From Owenia fusiformis (Eukaryota; Annelida; Polychaeta; Sabellida; Oweniidae): 64,000 nucleotides of DNA. Within the stretch, counting starts at the first letter, position 1. Every line of letters begins with the position of its first letter. The notes under the pieces are model-generated. The model saw nothing but the letters and a program-made list of their open reading frames with translations. It was not told the DNA's origin and searched no databases. Below, piece by piece: positions 15,501-27,500 of the stretch. A program made the translations under genes and the position numbers. The DNA lies in NCBI GenBank assembly GCA_903813345.2, contig CAIIXF020000011.1:4550571-4614570 (forward strand), in the 5' to 3' direction.

Positions 15501-18500
15501 AAAATGTGTTTGCACCCTGTGAAAAGGATGATAGAGTTACATCAAAAAGTGTAATAATAATGCTTGAAAGCCCACTATACTTAGCAAATAAAGATAAAAT
15601 AATCATTGAAACATGTTACTCACACACTCAATCAAATATGATACAAAGCTTGATTTGCATAAATGTTGAACAGAGAAAAAATAACTCAAGTATGAAACGG
15701 CATTTGAAGCTCAGAGATCCTTAGTAGGGTGTGCACATTTTTGACAAAATGCATGTTTTAAGTAACTCTTGATTGAAAAGATGGCAACACTTTTATAAAA
15801 TAAATAAATGAATAAATCATGTGATACAAATAAATTTAAATGAGACTGTATCATGCATCGAAGTATTTACATTTCAAATACAAGTATCAAAAAGTCCCTG
15901 ATGCTACTGGTTGTGTAAGTAGAGATCCCAGTTAATTAGCATTGAACTCTCACAGGCAACTTATGCTTGATAGCCATGTATCTGGTCTAGGGTTACAAAG
16001 GTCAATTGACTTATCCGTTTTAAAAGGCCACCATACATTATTCAAATGTCGTTGGTTGTTGGCAATGACTCCATCATATTAATTATATAATATAATGCAG
16101 TCACGACTTCTTTTTCATGAAATTTTGCAGAGCTTTTAAAGGAGTTGGGTAAACTAGCAACAGAGAGTGCCCCAATTGAAGTGTGAAAAAACTTTTTTTA
16201 AGAATAGGAGAAAAAAAACATCAGAAATGCATAGATTGAAGTCTATATTTTTGGGTAGTACTTTTAAAAAAATTTGGAAAAAATTGTTACGGTGTCTGGA
16301 GACCTTCAAAGAGGGTGGGGGCCAGAAGGAAAAAAATTCACATATTTTACAACCCTCTTGATGAATTCCAATTTACTCAGCTATGAATGAATGTTTTTGA
16401 TTTATCTGTCCAGGATTATGTAAATATATATTTATTTGATCCATACATACAATTGATTTAAACAATATGTACAGTTTAGAGGTAAGTAAAGCTTTGAAAG
16501 GACATTTCATGCTGAGTCTGGGTGACATTTTTATTCACTGGAGGTAGTAATCCTTTGAGTGTTTTCACATAGAGCATAACAAGTCTCCACTCTAATAAGT
16601 GCTTCTTTAGTTACATAAATGTTATATTGTTGCATACAAAGAATAATTTTGATGGAGACTTATTATGCTCGATGTGAATTTTAGAACTTTATAGAAAATT
16701 TTGCCTGCCATTTTTGTTGATTATTCAAAATGGCCAAATGCTATTCATGCTGCATATGTAGGAAGCAGGTTAATTCTCCTAGAAAACGGAGAAAGGTTAC
16801 AATAGATTTAGCTTCACAAGTCAAGACTATTGCAACTAATAATAGAAGTGATATTGAGGTAATATAAGCTTGATTTGGGAGGAGATTGTTGTGATATTAG
16901 GTTGATATCAGAACTTATATTTTTTGATATTGCTTATGTAATGGCAATATGTTGGTAATTAGGCAGATATAAAGTTAATATTGGATTGATATTTGTCAGA
17001 AATTGCTATCGAATTGGGCTTATATTTGGGTGATATTGCTATAATATTGGGCTAATATTTGGGTGATATTGGATTGATATTGGGCCAATATTTGCTTGAT
17101 ATTTGGGTGATATTGCTATCACATTGGGCCAATATTTGGGTGATATTGGATTGATATTGGGGTGATATCGCTATCATATTGGGTCCATTATTTGGCTCAT
17201 ATTTGGCTGATATTGGATTTACAGTGGGATATTATTACAATCAGAATAATTGGGTGATATTTGGTAAATAAGAGGGTTGATATTGGACTGTTACCTAAAT
17301 AATACGAGGCCAATACTTGGGTTATTTTGGATTGATATAGAGTGACATTTGATTGACAATTGGTTGATGTTGCTATGATATTAGGACATTATCTGGGTCA
17401 TGTTTGGGCGATATTGAATTCGGTGATATTGCTATTGAATACATAGAGGTTATATAATGGGAGGGATGGAATATGAATTTTATCCTGAGGTAAAATATGA
17501 TATTGGCAGAGGAAAATCATGAAATGTACATTCTAAATTTAAATGAATTAAAAATAATAAAGTATTTTCATTATTTTAGGTACTTTTGTTCTCTTTCAGT
17601 GTTGCGTGGGAAGGGCGGAATATATTAATATAAATATCTCATTATTGGCAAATTGCCAATTTACTATATATTGTAATTCAAACCTCTATGAGACTAAATT
17701 CCTACAGATATTTGTGATATTTTAACCAAAAAGGTATATTTTGGTAGAAAATAATGAATTTTTTAATTTGACCTTGACCTGGGGAATATGACCTTGACCT
17801 AAATTTTCATACATTTTTGAAACACATATATCACATAGATTAATAAAATAAAGAGAAAACTTGAAAATCAGGTGGGGCTTAAAATGGCCTTGTTTACCCA
17901 ACTCCTTTATTGTTTTTATCTAATGGTGTTATATGTAGTTGTTTTAGAGAGAATGTGGCGAATACATGTTATTGGAAGAAATATAATATAACAGAATTTG
18001 TGATGTCTGATAAATTAAAAAATCTGAACTCTGCATGTCTCACATTGGATTATGGTTTGGGATACTTGGGCTTTGTTTTCCTTATCTGGTGAACACTTCG
18101 ATATTTTTTCTTTTTCTGATGTTTTTGGTCCTTTCCCCTTGGCACTTGTGCATACATTTTGAATGGCTAGCTCCAGTTCGGCGGAACAATTGGCATGATA
18201 TACACACTTTGCACACCAGAGTTAGCCCTGAGAGTCACAAGTGTCTTATATAAGTTGTTTCACCATTTGATTGCTCTACCCTTTTGCAAAAACAGGTCTG
18301 TATTACTATAGTGTATAGAGTATAGTAAACCTGTTTATTTTGTATGGTGTCTAATTAGTGGCATCATGTTTTGCTTGTTAGCTGATAAATAATTGTTGCT
18401 TAAAGTGCAAAAAAAAACATTTATCTTTGTCCTGTGGCTCTCGATTCATCCATAATGAGCTTAATTGTCATAATACTACAGGGTGGTCAAAAAAGATGGC

Positions 18501-21500
18501 AACCATAGTTTTTTCTAATATCTTTGTCATTCTTAGAAATAACTCCCTGATATTTTACACATTTGTACATCATTCAATTTCCTACCAACCTACCATATTT
18601 CATGACCATCGGACTGATAGTCACAATATTACTGCATTTTAAACAACATGCCCAAGATGGACACTTACGGGCTGTATGTTATTCAAATGAACTCCATTTC
18701 GATGCACTGGTAAACTCTAACAATTATGTATTCTTGGGGAGCCAAGCACTTGGTGAAGTAGTGGAGGTACCTTCACACATATGCACAGTTTAGTGTGTTC
18801 TCAGAAGATACAGTCCTTTACCTTTGATGATATCAACGGATTTGCAATAACTGTCAACATCAAACTCTATTTTGTGATCCCCATGGAGTTCTTGGGGACT
18901 TTAGGTGAACCCAGGGGGGTTGATAAGCAACAACAATGGTTCCAACAAGACAGAACCATACCCCATACAGCCAATAAATGCACAATAATGCCTTTGGGAC
19001 CACTTCAATAACCACATTATCAGCAGTACAACAGACAATGAATGGGCACCCCATAGCCCAGATATGGCCCCATTTAAACTTTACCATTATGAAAGAGTGT
19101 AGGGTAATAACACCAGAAAGACATTTGACCTCAAAATAAAGATCATATGTGTCGTTCAGGCCATACTTGCTGAAGAATGCAGTTATGTCATTGACAGGTT
19201 TGGAAAATGTGTGCAGGTTTGCCTACAGCACGATATTGGAAAACTGGGGCACCTTGTTTAAAGTGCTGTAATGTTGCGACTATCAGTCCATTGTTCATGA
19301 AATAACACAGTCTAGCATGAAATTGAATGATGTACATGTGTGCCAAATATCAGGGCAAAATTTCAAAAGATGACAAAGCTATGAGGAAAAGTTAGAGTTG
19401 GCATTTTTTTACTAACCTGTATTTGACCGACATTTTCAAGCTTGACCCACTCTTTCGTTTGAACTGAGTCATGTGACCCAAACACTGTCGAGGTGACCAC
19501 CAGTGCTGAGTATCCTACATGACCTCATTGTCACATCTTTATCTTTAATTCATTGTGCTTAAGGCATTTAACATAGTAAATGACTTTGCCGAGACAACTT
19601 CTTCGCATTGTATACAAATCATTTAACCTGTGCATCTAATTTTATTGTTTAGAAGATGTTTAAAAACATTATATATTTGCAAGTACGAATGTATGCAGAT
19701 AAGAGTCTCAAATTTAATCCCCAGTTGAGATTTCAACGAATTTTGTTTTCAAGCATTTCTTGATCATATGATCAACAGTTCATTTGGATCAAGTAAATGT
19801 TTATATAGTAGCCTATCACAATTTCTTTGAGTCAATAGATTTAGATAGAACATACAAGGATTCAATTCAAACCATAAACTTGGTTTTATTGAAATAAGAT
19901 GGGTTCAGTTAAATTAATTTCCCATGTCACCAGATGTGAAGATGGAATTTATGTGGATGGACACTCCAAAGAATCCTTTGGGCATACGGAGGTATCCAAT
20001 GGACATACAAAAGAATCCAAAGAACACCGCAATGAAGGTTTTGATGTGGAAATGAATGACATCAAACTCGACAACACTAAGACTGAAGAGGATGCTGATG
20101 ATTCTGAAAATAAAAAGTCCAAGGAAGAAGAATCGATGGAAGACTCAAGAAAAACAAAAAGGATGTCTAAAAAGCTATATTACTACAGAATTGCAAAGAC
20201 ATTGCTTATTATCATCTCTTGGGTCGTCAATGTAAGTTGGATTTTGAAGATATACCATTGCTAAATCAAGTCAATAGAATTCTCATTCAAATCATTCTCA
20301 ATGAAGAAATAAAATTTATGAAGATTTGTCCTAATTTTGTTGATAAAATTGCCACTTAAGCTTCCATTATCTATGACAAGTGAAAATGACAAATGGAAGT
20401 TGCTGAAAGACAAAGCAGATTTAAACAAATTATATTTTCAATCATTCAGGGTATGTTATTGTGCATCCGTTTTCCCACAATGCCTGATCTGCACGATCGA
20501 CTGGGTGTGAACTACGAGGAGCTCTCCAGAGCACTGATAGGACGTGACATAGGCTGGGCTATGGGATCCCTCATTGCTGGCATCACATATGACAGATTCC
20601 AGAGCACATGGGACTTGCAGCTAGCTGTGGGTTTCTTTATTGAAGCCCTAGCAGTGGGGATTAAACCATGGTGCAATGGTTTGGTAGTACTTGGTTTGTC
20701 CTATTGGGCTGAAGGCTTGGCACATGGACTTTATGGACTAGGTATGATACTAGTCTCTTTTCTGAATAGATTTTTGTATGCTAGACCATTGTTAGGTTTA
20801 AAGTTCCCCATGATTGATTGTTTCTTTGAATATTCCTTTTCAATTTATCTATTTTAGTACTGTATATATTATTTTTCATTAGTGATTACATTTTTGATAT
20901 ATTGAAATTCTATACATTGATCCGGGTGTAACATGCAGTTATAGGGAAAACATACCCCTGCACCAATGCATTCGATGCACTTCGGTTGGACAGCCAGAGA
21001 ATTGCTCCACTGATTGCCTGCCCTATCTCTCTTGGTGTGTGAATATATATCTTGTGATATAACATGTTTGTTTTACTCATTTTCAGTTGGGAATGCAATG
21101 ATGATTGCCTTATGGGGAAAACATACCCCTTCACCAATGCATTCGATGCACTTTGGTTGGAAGATGGGAGCATTTTTGGCTCCAATGATCGCATATCCAT
21201 TCCTCTCTGGGCGTATAGAGGTTCCCATATTGGTCAACTCGACAATGAACAACACAACAGAAGGGACGATTGTAAATGGAACTAGACTTATATTAACCAA
21301 GTCAGAGATTATCTACCCTTACATGATCACAGGCAGTCTTGGAATTCTGGCTTCACTTGTCTATCTCGGGTTTTTCCTTGCGCCACGTCCTGAGGGTATG
21401 AGATACACCAACACAGCGAAGAGTAGACAACTGAAAAAATTCCTGTCACCCGCATCGTGTGCTGGTGGTAACTTAAGATTTGGTACACTGATGATGATCT

Positions 21501-24500
21501 GTCTTACCTCTTATTACTTCTTTGCGGACACATTAGGCAATGCCTTTGGCTCTTTCCACACCGCCGTTGCAACGAAAACATTAAATATGACGAAACAGGA
21601 AGCTGCTCTCATAAACAGTGCATCAAGTGGAACTGCCCTCGCGAAACATTTCCTGATGATCCTTCTCGCAAAGTGCATCCCGATGCCTGTGCTAGTCTTC
21701 AGCCATATACATGGTATTTTAGCAGTAAGCATTGCTGCGTTTTTCTATGTCTTAAACAACATACTAGGATTCTGGATCTTGAGTTGTGCGTTTCGTTTCT
21801 TCAGCGCTGCATTTTGGGCCGGTGGCATGTCTTGGGCAGAGAACTACATTGACATCACTGGTGCAGCTATCATGCTTTGGGATATAGGTGCAGGGGCAGG
21901 AGGCGTGTTTACATACCTCGGTGGCTATCTGTTCAGCAACCATGGAGTTGGCGCTATCCTATGGCTTGATCTATCTGGTTCAATTGTAATGTGTCTACTG
22001 TTGTACATTACACAATTCATCATGTCTCTACATGGACATAAGAGGAGGAAAGACTAATTCAATTTCTCTGATTAAAAAGTGATCACTCACACAGGATAAG
22101 CTATAATTGAGAACCTGTGCCATTACTTGCAAAGAAGTTTAAAGAAATATTCCATTATTTTCTGCATGAAAATAATGAATCCGCTCATAAATATTTTGCG
22201 AAATTGCCAAGCTAATTTACATAGAGGCTTAACTGGTAACAGGCTATAAGAGAATGTTCATTATCATCTACAGTTATCTTCCCAGCATTTAAGCAAAAAG
22301 TTACCACATTTTGTTGAAAAAACTTGTTGAATATGTTGAAAATCTGTTTACACCCTGTCAAAAATGATATATTTTGACCAAAATGTTTACAATTAAGATT
22401 GAGAATATCATTTGGAAAAACTTGAACAAAAAACTGATATAGTGCCATTCAGCTCATGAGCTCCAAGTTTGACCAATCATAAAAGGCCAAACTTGAGCTA
22501 TATATAATACTACATATACTAATGTTCTACATGAATACATGTAGACATTAACATATTTTAACTCTATTACTGGGGCAAAAAGCACTATAATACTGGCAGA
22601 TTTTTGAAAATTGCCATATATGGTACCTCTGAGATAATATATATAGTATATACATGGGCATAAATATATAAAGGTTATTTGATACAGGATATATCTGAGG
22701 AAAATTCAATATATCTACCCGAGGAACCTTAGGGAACGAGGGTTGATATATTGTATATACCATGGGATATAACCTGTATCAAAAATTGAGCATTCAATAA
22801 CTGATTTATCCCATACTTAGTAGTAATTAGAGAATTAAATATGCATTGAATGTTAGGGAACCCTATTGTAGTAATTACAAACGATAGTTACAATCAAAAC
22901 ATTAAATAATATTTATCTCAATTTAAAGTCCTCAACAATTTTTGTTTTTAAAACTCAACAGGTTTTAACATTTAACAGTGTATGAAATTAATATTTATCA
23001 AATAGAGCCAAATTCAAAAAAGCACCGAAAGAAATTCCTGGGGATTGCTGATGAGCGCAGCGGGAGATATTTATATCAACAGCTCACCTCAGATATCGCT
23101 TATATCCCCGCATGTTATTTATAGGATATCCTATGATTTTGAGGAATATCATTTTTATCTACGAGGTGATATTGATATCTGCACGAGAGAGCGAAGCGAA
23201 CAAGTGCATATATCAATATCACCGAGTAGATTAAAATGATATTCTGAAAAAAATCATAGGATGTTCTTATTATCCTACACTTACAAGGAGTGTACTAAAT
23301 GTATAATATCATTGCAAAATGAATTTCAGGCCAAATAGAGTCAATTTGGTGGGAAATCAACAAGCGGAGTATATCGTCACAATATCCTCCGCATATTGGG
23401 TTTTCCGGAGTATATCGTCACGATATCCTCCGCCCGGAGTATATCGTGACGATATCCTCCGGATATTCATTTTGCCCATAAATATCAAATTTATTTTTTA
23501 ATGTTATTATACATTTAGTACACTAAGTGTAGGATAATTACCTATAACACTACTAAGTATGGGATAAATAGTGTTATATATCATTTTAAAGCATATGATA
23601 AACTCTTTCAGAATGAATAAGTTTTTAAGTCCCATTTTATAAGTTGTCATAAGTAACAAGATTCCAAAAACTACATTGGGTTTGTGCTTGGATGTGATAT
23701 CATGTCCTTCTTAGTCAACGTATGTGCTTTATGTTAATCAGCACATTTATTAATGCTCCTCAAGAATATAATTCCATTGAGTCGATGAATCACTTATTGC
23801 TTATTATATGCAAACCTAAATATGATTAAACAATGGGTTCAATTTCTCAAAATTTGGATAAAGCCCAGCCCATTTCTAGCCAACCTTTTTATAAATAAAA
23901 ACACTCCCAGATTGAAGACAAATACAATATATCTATTTGAATCAAGACAACCCGACAAGTATACTTGAATTAAAGAAGGCTTTTTATTCATTTATTTTTA
24001 CCAAAATCTTGGTATCTTGAATCTTGTACTTGTAAGAGATTTTATAAATGCGTCTTATTTATAAACAATAAACAAAACCACCTGGACTACCATTTAAACA
24101 ATTCAAAGAACTTACTGTTGTATTGCTGGATGTGACAATCTGTTTTGATGGTGTAAGTTGTACAAGAGTAGCAGGTTGAACATTGTAAGGGGAGGGCTTG
24201 CTTGGGGACATCATGTAAACACTAGCTCCTGTGAAATAGAATATGTATGACATATAAGTGTTTATATTGCTATTTGCAGATTGTCAGCTGCACAAGAATA
24301 GCAGGTTGAACATTGTAAGGAGAGGGCTTGCTTAGGGACATCATGTAAACACTAGCTCCTGTGAAATAGAATATGTATGACATATAAGTGTTTATATTGC
24401 TATTTGCAGATTGTCAGCTGCACAAGAGTAGCAGGTTGAACATTGTAAGGAGAGGGCTTGCTTGGGGACATCATGTAAACACTAGCTCCTGTGAAATAGA

Positions 24501-27500
24501 ATATGTATGACATATAAGTGTTTATATTGCTATTTGCAGATTGTCAGCTGCACAAGAATAGCAGGTTGAACATTGTAAGGAGAGGGCTTGCTTAGGGACA
24601 TCATGTAAACACTAGCTCCTGTGAAATAGAATATGTATGACATATAAGTGTTTATATTGCTATTTGCAGATTGTCAGCTGCACAAGAGTAGCAGGTTGAA
24701 CATTGTAAGGAGAGGGCTTGCTTGGGGACATCATGTAAACACTAGCTCCTATGAAATAGAATATGTATGACATATAAGTGTTTATATTGCTATTTGTAGA
24801 GTGTCAGCTGCACAAGAGTAGCAGGTATTATGAAGAGTATGGAAAAAACTAGCAAAAATTAGAAAAAAAATACTCAGAGTTAAGAAATTCAGACTTGATA
24901 TCTAGCCAATATCCCAGAATTTCATCAGAACTTACCTCCCAGTTTAGGTGCAATTTTCCTTGGTGTTCTTGAAGTTGCAGGACATGTGGCTGTGACAAGC
25001 CCAAGATCAGATGCTTGTTTAGCAGAGATAGTACTAGCGCCATCTAAACTTTCCGTCTTCAGTGATTTCTTTTTTACAGCACCTTGATTATAAATTCGTC
25101 TGAATTACTTAATTTTCAAATGATTGAAAAATTAACTGTGGCATTTTAACTACAAAATGTAACCAAGCTATTCTTCATCATCTCCAAAAATCAGAGATGG
25201 AGAAAGACAAAGTATATGAAATTTCCAATAATTTTATGTGTTTTCATTTGTTATATATGCATGTTATCTGCAATGCTAATGAAACCCTCAATCGTGTCTA
25301 ATAAATGAAATATTACCTTTGTTTTTAGCACCAATTGTCTTCTTTGGTAAACTCAGAGTAGCTTTTAATTTAGGTTTTTTCTTAGTAGTACCTTTCACTG
25401 ACTTCTTCCCAGTAGCATTCCCTGATTTAGTTTGCAGTTCTTTTACTATCTGAATATCACTTGCACATTCTATTTCCAAAGAATCATTAATTTCATTTTC
25501 ATCCATTGATGAATTGATTTTACGATTTGAAGTTTTTGCAGGGATTCTTGTGCTGCCAGCTGTTGTACATAAGGGCATAGCAGCGCCATCTAGTAGATGA
25601 ATTTTGGCACTTTGATTGTTGTTATTTTGAGGTAGTTCAGAGCTGCTATTCAAGCTGGTGGAAGGGTTGTTTTCAGAGGGTTCAATTTGTGTGTCGGGAA
25701 CACATGGAGAAAGGATATTCTCCATTTTGTGAACTTCATGCTGAATGTTCTGCAGATTCCTTGTACTGTGCATCTCGGGAGACATGTGCAACTCTGAAAT
25801 ATCCACAAATATGAAATATATTGATTCAGGTTTCTTAAACTGCCAATCTTAAGGGACATATGCACCTCTGGAATGACAAAATGTTTTGCTCTAAACAGGC
25901 TCCATCATTTTACTTTTGTCACATGACATGATATTGACCAATCAGTGAGTGTGGAAATTGACAGTGTTAATCTTTGATTATCTGGTTGCACAAAAAGTAA
26001 CAAAGTGTAAAGAATTGTTACTAATGCCAAATGATGAGGGTAAGAAAGTGTTACTGATACAAAATATTTATGGTAAGGAATTGTTACTGATGACTAGGGG
26101 TGAGACGACAACCCGATGAGTCGAGGACACGCGGGTTTGGGGCTTCGAGTCGAGTCGAATCGAGTCGAAGTTGATGAATCGAATCATTTTAGAGTTGAGA
26201 AAAAAATTCGAAAAAATAAAAAAATTCAGAAAAATACTGTCAATATGCATGTTTTTACTCGATATTGCATTGAATATATAAGTTTCAATGACTTGGATAT
26301 GCTTGTATTAAATTATTATATTGTATGTACACATAAATGAAAGAATATATGTAATAAAATCAGAATAAACTTACGACGAATTGTGTTTGTTTATATTTCC
26401 GGCTTTCCACCATTGACGCATTAAAAATACGAACGGTCAAAAGCGATGTTGTTTGCACTTTATCTGACTCGAAACGGATTCGAAACTCGAATCGTCATTT
26501 TCTGACTCGAATCGGATTCGACTCGAATCGGATTTTTTCGACTCGTCTCACCCCTACTGATGACAAATGTTGAGGGTAAGAAAGTGTTACTGATGCCAAA
26601 TGTTGAGGGTGAGGAAATGTTACTGATGCCAAATGTTGAGGGTGAGGAAATGTAACTGATGTCAAATGTTGAGGGTAAGGAATTGTTTTTGATGCCAAAT
26701 GCTGAGGTTAATGAAATGTTACCCATGCCAAATGTTGAGGGTAAGGAATTGATACTGATGCCAAATGTTGAGGGTAAGGAAATGTTACTGATGCCAAATG
26801 TTGAGGGTAAGGAAATGTTACTGATGCCAAATGTTGATGGAAAGGTATTGTTACTGATGCCAAATGTTGAGGGTAAGGAATTGATACTGATGCCAAATAA
26901 TGAGGGTAAGAAATTGTTACTGATGCAAAATGTTGAGGAGGGTTACAAAAAATAGTGACTATAACAATATATATGTCACTACTTTTCAGTGTTGACATAA
27001 AAATTGTTCAAAGAAAAGTAACTTGCTTTCATTTAAGTGAACTTGTTGTTGTCTTTGTGGAGTTGCACTCCTATTTGAATGCACCTGCTGAAATTGTTGT
27101 TGTTGTTGTTGTGGAGTTGTTGCACTGTTTGAGTGCATTTGCTGATGCTGTAGGGTCAGACTCTTCTTACTTGCCGATTTACTGAGATATTCCTTCTCTA
27201 TGAAGTCATCCTTGTCTAAAATGAAAGAACAATTCTCATGGATGGATTGGCTCTTCGTTTTAGCAGTTATCACCCTGGACAAAGTGATAACTTAACCAAA
27301 ATCTAGGTGGAATCGAGTTAGAAAAAGACAATCCTACCAAAAATAATTAAATTCAGTACCAAAAATATTGAAAGGTGTTATTTGTGTAGCTAATAAAGGA
27401 GAATTATGCAAAGGTCTAAATAGTATGTGAATTTACGCAAATTTCATTAATTTGTGGATTATGTTAACTTCTCCTATTTTCCCCTCTGTTGTATGCAATA

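Larger units (their letters stand above)
5121..24115 (-). other. NPAT intron 13, 19 kb, host to three genes
   Basis: The intron runs between exon 13 (24116-24228) and exon 14 (3243-5120), both phase 0 at this junction. It contains three opposite-strand transporter genes plus many repeats. Its first-entered part on this strand, 23574-24115, and its last part, 5121-6145, hold no gene. Around 5170-5280 and 5325-5540 there are repeat-like tracts with poly-G and many CCCCCCT motifs that resemble degraded dispersed repeats; I cannot name them. Confidence 0.7.

Noticed and set aside
26659-26955. Plus-strand 98-codon frame of repeating MPNVEGKE, with a mirrored minus-strand frame
   Set aside because: The 33-bp minisatellite has a period divisible by three, so long frames arise on both strands without selection.
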